Shown: in pieces, positions 17,566 to 25,898 of the stretch
How positions within the stretch are numbered: the first letter of the stretch is position 1
How the letters are laid out: every line of letters starts with the position of its first letter
Assembly (NCBI RefSeq): GCF_002433005.1
Contig: NZ_DJHF01000020.1
Span: 78,137-142,136 of the forward strand
Length of the DNA stretch: 64,000 bases
Source: Acetomicrobium sp. UBA5826
GTDB taxonomy: Bacteria > Synergistota > Synergistia > Synergistales > Acetomicrobiaceae
Direction: 5' to 3'
Translations under genes and position numbers: made by a program
Notes under the pieces: model-generated
What the model was told of the DNA's origin: nothing
The model's database searches: none
The model's input: the letters and a program-made list of their open reading frames with translations, nothing else

Positions 17566-17616
17566 ATACCTTACCTCCTTGAGGAAAGAGCTTTATGGAT
17601 CGCTTAGGCTTTAAGA

Positions 17617-17644
17617 ATTTTACAACATTTATCGGCTATGTCAA
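17617..17644 (-). promoter_or_regulatory. Sigma70-type promoter of greA
   Basis: On the minus strand TTGACA (17644-17639), a 16-base spacer and TAAAAT (17622-17617) lie about 50 bases upstream of the greA start. Both boxes are near consensus. Confidence 0.75.
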
Positions 17645-17709
17645 TCGACACATCGTAATTGCCAGTGAAATGACGAGGTTGAGGGTCCTCCTTTGCTGGA
17701 TGTGGCGAT

Positions 17710-18126
17710 TTAATTTTCATATAAGTCGTGCATTCTAATTTTTTGTCGTAATTTCCATCGATCGATTTCGTTTTGGAGAGATAATATCGATTCGTGAAGA
17801 CGATATATCCTAAATCTGTTTGCCGGATCTGTATACAATGTTAATCGTAAGTTAAATCGATGTTGTTGCATGTGACGGATGTTCTGGCCTATGTAAGTGG
17901 GGATTTTGACTTTATATGGCACGGCAGCAGAATAATATCTGTATCCTGCAATATGATTTGTCGCATGTCCGTGATTCCATTCTTTTATCGTATTAGGGAT
18001 ATAAATATTGTACTGTGTATAACCTAAATGTTTTCCATTGAATCCATAACTTCCTTGAGCCAAAGCTGAGCCAAAAAAGCATATCAGTATTGTTACCGCT
18101 AACACCGCTATTGCTGATTTTTTCAT
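17710..18126 (-). CDS. Small histidine- and tyrosine-rich secreted protein under a DtxR-type operator
   Basis: 138 residues, family not recognised. The signal peptide (1-23, FFGSALA-QG) is clear. The mature part holds eight histidines, at 33, 52, 54, 58, 85, 89, 111 and 133, clustered as NHGHATNH and HMQQH. It also has many tyrosines and a charged helical C-terminus. These are plausible metal ligands. It has its own strong promoter overlapped by a DtxR-like palindrome, so it is probably expressed under metal limitation. AGAGGTGA precedes ATG 18126. A role in iron or manganese capture is inference. Confidence 0.65.
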   Translation of the reverse strand: MKKSAIAVLAVTILICFFGSALAQGSYGFNGKHLGYTQYNIYIPNTIKEWNHGHATNHIAGYRYYSAAVPYKVKIPTYIGQNIRHMQQHRFNLRLTLYTDPANRFRIYRLHESILSLQNEIDRWKLRQKIRMHDLYEN

Positions 18127-18140
18127 GGTATGTCACCTCT

Positions 18141-18160
18141 AATTTAGGTTTACCTAAATT
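18141..18160. promoter_or_regulatory. DtxR/MntR-type metal-repressor operator (perfect palindrome)
   Basis: AATTTAGGT-TT-ACCTAAATT is a perfect 9+2+9 inverted repeat. Its core TTAGGTTTACCTAA closely matches the DtxR/IdeR/TroR family box (TTAGGTTAGCCTAA). It overlaps the last bases of the -10 box and the likely transcription start of the minus-strand secreted-protein gene, the position expected for repression. The regulator itself is not in the window. Confidence 0.7.
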
Positions 18161-18186
18161 GTATCCCAAAATGAAGAGAATTTCAA
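18158..18186 (-). promoter_or_regulatory. Near-consensus promoter of the His-rich secreted protein
   Basis: Minus strand TTGAAA (18186-18181), exactly 17 bases, then TACAAT (18163-18158). The -10 box overlaps the DtxR-like palindrome by three bases. The predicted start lies inside the palindrome, about 25 bases before the ATG. Confidence 0.75.
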
Positions 18187-18259
18187 TGGTTTCACAGCGA
18201 TTTCCGATGGTGAAGTCGATAAAAAAGTGCAATGTCAGGATATTAAAGCAAAACAATAC

Positions 18260-18287
18260 TTGACAAAGTCATATGGCTTGGTTTAAT
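18260..18287 (+). promoter_or_regulatory. Promoter of the TSUP permease gene
   Basis: TTGACA at 18260-18265, a 16-base spacer and TTTAAT at 18282-18287, about 50 bases upstream of the ATG. The rest of the 211-base divergent region (18127-18337) holds no gene. Confidence 0.6.
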
Positions 18288-18337
18288 TATCATGCACATT
18301 TCGTTAAAATTTTTTTGAAAATATCGGAGGAACTTTA

Positions 18338-19081
18338 ATGTCAATATTGTCTGTTGCATTGATAATTGCCGTTGGTTTTTGCTCAGGTTTTTTGAACGTG
18401 TTAGCCGGAGGGGGAAGCCTGCTTACCATACCTCTTTTAGTTTTTATGGGTTTAGATGTATCGGTGGCTAACGCAACCAATCGCGTTGGTGTTTTGTTTC
18501 AAAACGTCTTTGCTGCCCAACACTTTCATAAAAAATCACTTTTTCGACTCAAAGATTGTTTGTTTTTTGGGTTGCCCTCTCTTTTAGGTGCTGCCTTGGG
18601 CACATTTGGAGCGGTTAGTTTGGATGAGAGATATTTGAGGATTGCAGTAGCAGTGTTGATATGTTGCATGGCCGTACTTTTGGTATTGAAGCCGGATATG
18701 TGGGAGCGCGAACGCGAGATTTCCTTGCCCAGATGGGTTTTGATCCTTGCCATGTTTCTAATAGGTGTTTACGGAGGATTTATACAGGCGGGTGTAGGTT
18801 TTTTCCTTTTATGGGCACTTGTCGGGTTGGGAGGTAAGGATCTTCTTCACGCCAATGCGCTAAAAGTCGTAGTCATAGCAATGTTCACCACATTAAGCTT
18901 AGCGATTTTCCTCCTTAACGGAATGGTTAACTTTCCATTAGGTGTCGTTTTGGCAATAGGCAATTTCATTGGGGGTATAGCAGGGGCGCATTTTGCCATT
19001 TTAAAAGGAAATAGGTGGCTAAGGTTGATACTGTCTGTTGTGGTGACGATAAGCGCCATAAGGATGTTGTTAAGTCTGTGA
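18338..19081 (+). CDS. Sulfite exporter TauE/SafE (TSUP) family permease
   Basis: 247 residues with about eight hydrophobic segments in two related halves. The N-terminal GFLNVLAGGGSLLTIP and the second-half GVYGGFIQAGVGFFLL are the duplicated TSUP motifs. The family moves sulfite, sulfonates or other small anions; the substrate here cannot be told. CGGAGG precedes ATG 18338. The gene is divergent from the metal-regulated secreted protein. Confidence 0.85.
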   Translation: MSILSVALIIAVGFCSGFLNVLAGGGSLLTIPLLVFMGLDVSVANATNRVGVLFQNVFAAQHFHKKSLFRLKDCLFFGLPSLLGAALGTFGAVSLDERYLRIAVAVLICCMAVLLVLKPDMWEREREISLPRWVLILAMFLIGVYGGFIQAGVGFFLLWALVGLGGKDLLHANALKVVVIAMFTTLSLAIFLLNGMVNFPLGVVLAIGNFIGGIAGAHFAILKGNRWLRLILSVVVTISAIRMLLSL

Positions 19082-19147
19082 TGTTAGACCATGGATAAGT
19101 GCCTATAATATCTTTGTAAGATAAGATCAGCAAAGGGAATGATGTCA

Positions 19148-20500
19148 ATGGCTTTTAGTTTCGCTATCGATATATACGGTTGTCAAATGAATCAATACGA
19201 TGGAGATCGGTTGAGAACATCCTTAATACGAAGAGGCTGGATTGAGACCGATAGAAACAAAGCTGATGCAGTGGTAATTGTAACCTGTAGCATTAGAGAA
19301 AAGGCCGAGCAAAAGGTGTTGAGCGAGATTGGGCGTTACGGGAAACTCTACAAGACAAAGGGTAAGCCTGTTTTGGCAGTTATCGGATGTATGGCCCAAA
19401 ACATGGGAGCTGATTTGCTTCGGAGGTTTCCACAAGTGAAGGTCGTAGCAGGGCCGAGACATATAGGATGGGTTCCCGATGCTTTGGAGAATGCAATGAG
19501 GCATAAAACTGTCTTATATCTCGACGAAGACCCCAGGGAACTGATAGATCTACATGATGCTCCAATGATCAGAAGCAATTCCTATAAGGCATTTGTAACC
19601 ATTGCCCATGGATGCGACAATTTCTGTACTTATTGTATTGTGCCCTATGTACGGGGAAGGTTTGTGTCGAGGCGACCTGGCGAGATATTAAAGGAAGTAT
19701 CCGAGCTCGTAGATGATGGCGTCCTCGAGGTCACTCTTTTAGGCCAGAACGTCGACTCCTACGGCAAGGATCTTAAAGAGGGTTATCTATTTTCTAATCT
19801 CCTGCGAGATGTGGCTAAGGTTCCCGGACTATTGAGAGTTCGTTTTACCACTTCTCACCCACGCGACTTCACCGAAGACGTAATAGTAGCAATGGCAGAG
19901 GAATCGAAAATTTGTCCGGCCGTTAACCTCCCGATTCAGTCGGGGAGCAACAGGATTTTGAAGAAAATGAACAGGGGTTACACAGTTGAGGACTACGGAA
20001 GAATAATAAAGCGCCTGCGAGAGGCTCTGCCCGAAGTTTCTATAACCAGCGACATAATCGTTGGTTTCCCCGGTGAGACGGAGGAAGACTTTCAATGCAC
20101 ATTGGAGATGTTGAAAACGATGGAATTCGACTTAGTTCATACCGCTTCCTATTCTCCGAGAGAGGGTACTCCGGCAGCCAGTATGCCCGATCAAATCCCT
20201 GAAGAAGAAAAAAAGAGAAGGCTTTCAATCGTAAACGAATTGCAAGACGCGATTTCATTTAAAAAAAACAAAATCTTAGAGGGTAAGGTTTTTGAAGTAT
20301 TGCTCGACGACTTTGCCCCTAGGGGCAAAGGTATGTTGCAGGGCAGGACGCCTACGGATAAGGTGGTGCTTGTGCCGGGAGATGAAAGCATGCTTGGTAA
20401 ATTGTGCGAAGTGCGCATAACTGGTGCGTCTAATTGGTATTTATATGGCGAAATAGTATCTTTTAGAGATTTTAGCGATGTCCTCGAAGTCAGAATTTAA
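19148..20500 (+). CDS. miaB: tRNA-2-methylthio-N6-dimethylallyladenosine synthase MiaB
   Basis: 450 residues. The N-terminal methylthiotransferase domain has DIYGCQMNQYDGDRL, CSIREKAEQK and VIGCMAQ, supplying the three cysteines of the auxiliary cluster. The radical-SAM motif is CDNFCTYCIVPYVRGR. A C-terminal TRAM domain follows. It methylthiolates i6A37 of tRNAs. CQMNxYD and PYVRG favour MiaB over MtaB or RimO. Start 19148 is preferred over 19139/19142 because AAGGGA lies nine bases upstream of it. Confidence 0.93.
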   Translation: MAFSFAIDIYGCQMNQYDGDRLRTSLIRRGWIETDRNKADAVVIVTCSIREKAEQKVLSEIGRYGKLYKTKGKPVLAVIGCMAQNMGADLLRRFPQVKVVAGPRHIGWVPDALENAMRHKTVLYLDEDPRELIDLHDAPMIRSNSYKAFVTIAHGCDNFCTYCIVPYVRGRFVSRRPGEILKEVSELVDDGVLEVTLLGQNVDSYGKDLKEGYLFSNLLRDVAKVPGLLRVRFTTSHPRDFTEDVIVAMAEESKICPAVNLPIQSGSNRILKKMNRGYTVEDYGRIIKRLREALPEVSITSDIIVGFPGETEEDFQCTLEMLKTMEFDLVHTASYSPREGTPAASMPDQIPEEEKKRRLSIVNELQDAISFKKNKILEGKVFEVLLDDFAPRGKGMLQGRTPTDKVVLVPGDESMLGKLCEVRITGASNWYLYGEIVSFRDFSDVLEVRI

Positions 20501-21245
20501 AATACAGGAAGCGAAAAGAAAAATTGAAAAATACAGCAAAGGGAAAAGATTCAAAGGGATAGCTGCAGCTTTTCTATGCTTAATCTTGGCAATCGGTGTT
20601 TCGACAGCCTATTCGTTAGGCAAATCGAAAGTCCATGAAACAGATGAAAAATATTACGGCCTCGATGAGCTTACAAACACCAAATTCGAAGGAGCAAAAA
20701 GAGAAAACGACGCAAATGGTGCAGGAACGTCCATTCCCGAGAAGGTGTGGGTTTTGTATATCACGGGAGCAGTTAAAAGTCCCGGCGTATACAAACTGCC
20801 GGAAGGATCCAGGGTATACGAATTGGTGGCAGAAGCAGGAGGGCTTACCGAGAAAGCCGATTCAGTTGCCGTCAATTTAGCGGCGAACTTGAAAGATGGG
20901 TGTCACGTCCATGTACCAGAAAAAGGAGAACATATCCCTCTAACGTTGAGTGAGCAAAAGGAAGCGGTCTTTATAGACCAAAAGGGTAAATTGAAGCCCC
21001 CGAAAATCGATGGAGCTGCCTTTGAGGACTATCATGGTAGTTCCGATTTAATAGATCTGAACAGTGCAACTGCCGAGATGTTGCAGTCGCTGCCCGGAAT
21101 AGGGCCCAAGACAGCTCAAGCGATATTATCCTATCGGGAGGACAAGGGAGGTTTTCGTTCTGTCGAGGAGTTGCTTGAAGTAAAGGGAATAGGTCCCAAG
21201 AAGATGGAAAAAATCAGGCCTCTGATTACCGTTGGCTATCGATGA
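20478..21245 (+). CDS. comEA: ComEA-like competence protein (SLBB + helix-hairpin-helix)
   Basis: 255 residues. A membrane helix at ~26-46 anchors a periplasmic protein with an SLBB domain (~90-150, ITGAVKSPGVYKLPEGSRVY) and a C-terminal DNA-binding double helix-hairpin-helix (~193-253, LPGIGPKTAQAILSYR and VKGIGPKKMEKI). ComEA binds incoming DNA during transformation. It starts inside the end of miaB and its stop overlaps comEC (ATGA), so it forms a competence pair. Confidence 0.9.
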   Translation: MSSKSEFKIQEAKRKIEKYSKGKRFKGIAAAFLCLILAIGVSTAYSLGKSKVHETDEKYYGLDELTNTKFEGAKRENDANGAGTSIPEKVWVLYITGAVKSPGVYKLPEGSRVYELVAEAGGLTEKADSVAVNLAANLKDGCHVHVPEKGEHIPLTLSEQKEAVFIDQKGKLKPPKIDGAAFEDYHGSSDLIDLNSATAEMLQSLPGIGPKTAQAILSYREDKGGFRSVEELLEVKGIGPKKMEKIRPLITVGYR

Positions 21246-22651
21246 AGTTATTCAGGGAAGCTCCTTGTTTATCCTTGTTATTATCCCTAGTGATTTCCAT
21301 CCTTTTGACGGGAAAGGGTTTCCCTTTTTGGCTGTCGGGCATTGTCTCAGGGTTTATTTTTTTAGGCTTAGGATTTTGTGCCTACGATGGAACACCGAAT
21401 TCTTCGTATATTTTTATCCTCTGCTTTGTCGTTAGCATGTTTGGTAGCCTGTGGTCGAGCTATAGAGTAGAGACCGATCTCTTTTTAAGCGGCAGGCTAG
21501 CGGAAAAGGCCGTTGTTGCTTTCGAAAGGCCCTGGGGCGGCAAAAGGGCAGTCGTATTCAAGACACCCAAGGGAAAATTTGTCGGTTTTACATCTCCTTC
21601 TTTAGCTTTAAAGGAAGGAGACTCTGTCGGTATAAAGGCGTCGGTATTGCCGATAGAGCGCAGGAACATCGGATTTAATCCCTATACTTATTGGAGGTCC
21701 AGGGGTGTAGTGGGTCGTCTGGTAGGCCTTCAAGTGAAAAAGTCCCGCAAGAGCTCTCCTTTGAGCGTTTTTCGTTGGCGATCATCGTTGAAAGAATGGA
21801 TACTGCTGAATTATCCTCCAAGAATTCGGGGATATCTTTTGGCAATGCTTTTGGGCGTGAGGGACCCGGAATTGGTGAAACTTCATTCAAGCTGGGGCAC
21901 CTCTCACTTGTTGGCTGTCTCCGGCTTCCACGTCGCCCTTCTTGTGGGGGTAATCTTTTCGACTTTAAGAGGATCTAGGCTCAAGGTACAAATATCCATT
22001 CTTTTTTTATTTGTATACTTGATCTTTACAGGTTTTGCAGCGAGCGCTACCCGTGCCGGATTGATGGTTACCTTCGCTTTGATCGGTAAGTTGATCGGAA
22101 GACCGATAAAGCTTCTTCAGGCCGTCAGCTTAGCGGCCATATCCTTAATATTGTGGAGACCGTGGTTTGTGTGGGATATCGGATGGAAATTATCCGTGAT
22201 GTCTGCTCTGACAATCGGTTGCATGGACATTTTTCCCAAAAAGTTTTTGCCCTTTATACTGAGTTCTCTCCTTTGGGTTGTTAACGCCGGTTGTGTCCTT
22301 GCAACATTTGGAACGCTGCCATTGGCAGGGCTTGTAATTAATCCCATTGCCATTCCGATGTTCGGCATTTTGTTTTTGACAGTAATTCTTTTTGCTCCAT
22401 TTGCTTTCTTGCCCTTCGAAATTGGCAGGCCTTTTCTTCTCTTGATAGAGGGAGTGTTGGTAGCCGTTGAAAGGGCGCTTAATCTGATTTCATCTTTGAT
22501 GCCTGCAACCCTTACGGAAGTTTGGCCCTGGCCCTTTATTTCCCTTGGAATATTTTTTATTATATTGGCCAAAAGATTAAGTTTTAACAATTTTAGGAAT
22601 TTTTGTCTTTCAAGTTGTGGGTTGTTCGTTTATATAATGTTATTATCTTGA
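21242..22651 (+). CDS. comEC: ComEC/Rec2-type DNA uptake channel lacking the metallo-beta-lactamase domain
   Basis: 469 residues. An N-terminal membrane part and OB-like soluble region (DUF4131, ~60-150) are followed by the Competence domain with the hallmark GTSHLLAVSGFHVALLVGV and FAASATRAGLMV. About eight to ten membrane helices follow. The protein ends at the last helix (YIMLLS), so the C-terminal MBL-like nuclease domain found in most ~700-800-residue ComEC proteins is absent. The next gene is coaX, with no remnant between them. Confidence 0.88.
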   Translation: MKLFREAPCLSLLLSLVISILLTGKGFPFWLSGIVSGFIFLGLGFCAYDGTPNSSYIFILCFVVSMFGSLWSSYRVETDLFLSGRLAEKAVVAFERPWGGKRAVVFKTPKGKFVGFTSPSLALKEGDSVGIKASVLPIERRNIGFNPYTYWRSRGVVGRLVGLQVKKSRKSSPLSVFRWRSSLKEWILLNYPPRIRGYLLAMLLGVRDPELVKLHSSWGTSHLLAVSGFHVALLVGVIFSTLRGSRLKVQISILFLFVYLIFTGFAASATRAGLMVTFALIGKLIGRPIKLLQAVSLAAISLILWRPWFVWDIGWKLSVMSALTIGCMDIFPKKFLPFILSSLLWVVNAGCVLATFGTLPLAGLVINPIAIPMFGILFLTVILFAPFAFLPFEIGRPFLLLIEGVLVAVERALNLISSLMPATLTEVWPWPFISLGIFFIILAKRLSFNNFRNFCLSSCGLFVYIMLLS

Positions 22652-22671
22652 TTTGATGGGAGGTTTTTGCA

Positions 22672-23436
22672 ATGCTTCTTGTGCTAGATATAGGAAATAC
22701 CCACACTTGCGTTGGTATCTTCGATGGCGCTTGCCTGATCGCTGATTGGAGACTCACCTCTGAGAGGCGTACCGAAGACGAGCTGGGGATATACCTTACG
22801 GGATTGCTTAATATGACTAAAATAAGTCAAGATCTCATCTCAGGGTCAATAATATCGAGTGTGGTTCCGCCATTGGAAGCTGCCTGGAGCCGTGGCATAT
22901 ACAAATACTTGGGCATCGAACCTATGGTTGTAAGTTCAGAGCTTGATCTTGGGATCAAAGTAGGGTACGAAACACCGGCCGAAGTCGGAGCGGACAGGCT
23001 TGTAAATGCAGTGGCGGCTGTTCATCATTACGGATGTCCTGTAATAATTGTCGATTTTGGCACGGCAGTTACCCTTGATTACGTGACGTCAAACTGCGTT
23101 TACCTCGGTGGTGCAATAGCACCTGGCTTGCTTGCCAGCATAGAGGCGCTATTCGGAAAGACGGCAAAACTTCCCCTCGTCACTCTCGAGCCTCCAAAGA
23201 GGGTCGTTGGCAGATCTACGTCAGAATCGATGAGGTCAGGTATACTTATAGGATATGCGGGTTTGATAGACGGTTTAGTTGATCGAATGTCGCAAGAGCA
23301 GAAGGAAACGCCAAAGGTCATTGCTACTGGAGGGCATGCCGAGGTAGTCGCTAGATGGTCGAGCAGAATAAATACAGTTGATTCCAATTTAACGTTGGAG
23401 GGCTTGAGGCTTATATATGAACGAAATGCCAAATAA
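22672..23436 (+). CDS. coaX: Type III pantothenate kinase
   Basis: 254 residues, normal for CoaX. Motifs in order are the phosphate-1 loop LVLDIGNTHTCVGIF, the GADRLVNAVAA pantothenate region, and DFGTAVTLDYV. It phosphorylates pantothenate, the first step of CoA synthesis. GGGAGG precedes ATG 22672, and the end overlaps the downstream dus gene by 20 bases. Confidence 0.95.
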   Translation: MLLVLDIGNTHTCVGIFDGACLIADWRLTSERRTEDELGIYLTGLLNMTKISQDLISGSIISSVVPPLEAAWSRGIYKYLGIEPMVVSSELDLGIKVGYETPAEVGADRLVNAVAAVHHYGCPVIIVDFGTAVTLDYVTSNCVYLGGAIAPGLLASIEALFGKTAKLPLVTLEPPKRVVGRSTSESMRSGILIGYAGLIDGLVDRMSQEQKETPKVIATGGHAEVVARWSSRINTVDSNLTLEGLRLIYERNAK

Positions 23437-24406
23437 CCCTGTATGGCTTGCCCCAATGGCAGATATAACATCCTGGCCCGTCAGGAAGATGTTTTTTCGG
23501 GTAGGTGTCGGTTTGGCCCATACAGAGATGGTTGCTACCAGAGCATTGATGGAAAGACATTCCTCTGTATTTTATTCTTTGCAACGGCATCATGACGAGG
23601 GTCCGTTGGTGTTGCAGCTTTTTTCTGGAGATGTGGCTTCCCTTTTGGAAGCTGCTCAGGAAGCCTACCGAATTAGCTACTTTGAGGCCTTAAGCATTAA
23701 CATGGCCTGTCCTTCGAAAAAAGTTATGGCATCCGGTGGCGGCGCGTCATTAATAAATCGCCCCAATGTGGCTGCCGAGATGATTAGACAGGCCAAAAAA
23801 TTAGGATTTCCGATCTGGGTTAAAACCAGAATTCCCAGTCACAATTTGAAGGATGTAGCAAGTTGGTGTGATCTATTGATCTCTGCTGGCGCCAAGAACG
23901 TAGCTTTGCATGGAAGAACGGTTTCGCAGGGGTATAAGGGAAGTTCCGACAGAAATATTGTCGGCGAGGCAGCCAGAGCTTTCCCGGGTAAAATAACGGG
24001 TACAGGAGACGTTTTTACCTCCGATGACGTACTCGATTATTTGGAAAAGGGCTGCATAGGGGTTTTAGTTGCGCGAGGTGCCCTGAAAGATCCTTTTATC
24101 GTTCCCGATGCCCTGGCTAAGTTGGGCTTTCGAAATGGCAGAAAAGCTACCTTTGAATTTCAGAGGGAGATATTTCATTCTTTTATATCCGATTTGTGTC
24201 AAGTTAAGGATAATTTAGCCATGCTCTTGCTTCGTCGCTTCTTATCATGTATTTTTAAAGGAATGCCTGGGGCTTCACAATTGCGATCTTCGATGGCAAG
24301 AGCCCATGGCATTACACAAGCCTTTGAATTATTTAATTCTTTTGCCAATAATTTTAGTGACTTTTGCGCTAAGGAGGAAGCAATGAATGAGCACCGAAAA
24401 CACTAA
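23417..24406 (+). CDS. dus: tRNA-dihydrouridine synthase
   Basis: 329 residues. The FMN-binding TIM-barrel signature WLAPMADIT is followed by NMACPSKKV with the catalytic cysteine, GGGASL, KTRIP, ALHGRTVSQGYKG and GTGDVFTSDD. It reduces uridines in tRNA D loops with NADPH. It overlaps coaX upstream and lysS downstream (20 bases each), within a translation- and cofactor-gene run. Confidence 0.93.
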   Translation: MNEMPNNPVWLAPMADITSWPVRKMFFRVGVGLAHTEMVATRALMERHSSVFYSLQRHHDEGPLVLQLFSGDVASLLEAAQEAYRISYFEALSINMACPSKKVMASGGGASLINRPNVAAEMIRQAKKLGFPIWVKTRIPSHNLKDVASWCDLLISAGAKNVALHGRTVSQGYKGSSDRNIVGEAARAFPGKITGTGDVFTSDDVLDYLEKGCIGVLVARGALKDPFIVPDALAKLGFRNGRKATFEFQREIFHSFISDLCQVKDNLAMLLLRRFLSCIFKGMPGASQLRSSMARAHGITQAFELFNSFANNFSDFCAKEEAMNEHRKH

Positions 24407-25898
24407 TATGGAAGAACGATCTACTCCGGAAAGGGAAATAATAAAACAACGGATGGAAAAATTAGAAAGGCTTCGCAAGGATGCCGGATTTAATCCCTTT
24501 GTGATCGATAAGTGGGATAAGGAGCATAAATTATCCTTCGTTCGTTCTAATTTTTCCCATTTAGGACCGGACCAGATGGACGAAGATGCCCTCATTAAAA
24601 CTGCCGGTCGCGTAATGGCAATCAGAAAACACGGTAAGGCATCATTTGTTCATCTCGAAGACGATACCGACAGGCTTCAACTTTATTTTAGGTTTGATAC
24701 CCTCAATGAGGAATACGAATGGTTCAAGAAGTGGGTAGATACCGGAGATTATCTTGGAATCGTCGGACATCCCTTCAGAACAAAGAGGGGCGAGCTATCG
24801 CTTTTGGTGACTGAATTCAAGTTATTGAGCAAGGCCTTAAGGCCATTGCCCGAAAAATGGCACGGCCTGAAAGACACAGAGGTTCGTTATAGACAGCGTT
24901 ACTTAGATCTTATAGCCAATCCTGAGGTTAGGGAAGTTTTTCGGAAGCGAGCAAAGATCATAAAAACCTTCAGAGAAGTATTGGAGTCCCACGGGACGCT
25001 CGAGGTCGAGACGCCAATTCTGTCTCCCATGGCAGGAGGGGCGACGGCCAGGCCTTTCATTGCGTTTCACAATGCTTTGGGCATAAACCTATATCTTAGG
25101 ATAGCCACGGAGCTTTACCTGAAGCGACTGATCGTCGGCATGTATGAACGCGTGTATGAAATAGGTAAGAATTTCAGAAACGAAGGCATAGATTCCATGC
25201 ATAATCCAGAATTTACGGCAATGGAAGTTTACTGGGCCTATGCCAACTACGATGATATGATGAACCTGACCGAGGAAATTATAGTGGCCTGTGCTGATGC
25301 CATGGGAAGCAGGCAATTGCCCTACGGAGAACATATGATAAATTACGAGCCCCCTTTTAGGAGGGCAACTATGGTGGACTTGGTCAAAGAACATTGTGGT
25401 GTTGATTTTTTAAATATTACCGACGAGGAAGCCAGAAGGATAGCAAAGGAAAGGGGTCTCGAAATAAAGGGAAACGAGAGCAGGCTTTTGATCATGACAG
25501 AATTTTTTGATAATTTTGTGGAGGACAAACTTATACAACCTACTTTCGTATTGGGTTATCCCGTGGAAATATCGCCACTTGCCAAACGTGATCCCGATAA
25601 CCCCGACTTTACCCGAAGGTTTGAGCTTTTTATATGCGGAGCTGAGGTTGCAAATGCTTTTAGCGAGCTTAACGATCCGCTGGATCAGAGAGAACGTTTC
25701 CAGGATCAACTTAAAAAGAGAGAAGCAGGAGATGAGGAAGCCCATGTGTTCGATGAGGACTTTGTAACAGCCCTGGAGCACGGTTTACCGCCAACGGGCG
25801 GATTGGGCATCGGAATAGATCGATTGACGATGTTTTTGACCAATTCAAGTTCAATCAGGGATGTCATTCTGTTTCCTACGATGCGTCCCAAGGAGTGA
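24387..25898 (+). CDS. lysS: Lysyl-tRNA synthetase, class II
   Basis: 503 residues. An N-terminal OB-fold anticodon domain (~60-150, GRVMAIRKHGKASFVHLED) is followed by a class-II core with motif 1 (VETPILSPMAGGATARPF), motif 2 (YEIGKNFRNEGID) and motif 3 (GLGIGIDRLTMFLT). It charges tRNA-Lys. AAGGAGG precedes the ATG inside the end of dus. Confidence 0.97.
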   Translation: MSTENTNMEERSTPEREIIKQRMEKLERLRKDAGFNPFVIDKWDKEHKLSFVRSNFSHLGPDQMDEDALIKTAGRVMAIRKHGKASFVHLEDDTDRLQLYFRFDTLNEEYEWFKKWVDTGDYLGIVGHPFRTKRGELSLLVTEFKLLSKALRPLPEKWHGLKDTEVRYRQRYLDLIANPEVREVFRKRAKIIKTFREVLESHGTLEVETPILSPMAGGATARPFIAFHNALGINLYLRIATELYLKRLIVGMYERVYEIGKNFRNEGIDSMHNPEFTAMEVYWAYANYDDMMNLTEEIIVACADAMGSRQLPYGEHMINYEPPFRRATMVDLVKEHCGVDFLNITDEEARRIAKERGLEIKGNESRLLIMTEFFDNFVEDKLIQPTFVLGYPVEISPLAKRDPDNPDFTRRFELFICGAEVANAFSELNDPLDQRERFQDQLKKREAGDEEAHVFDEDFVTALEHGLPPTGGLGIGIDRLTMFLTNSSSIRDVILFPTMRPKE

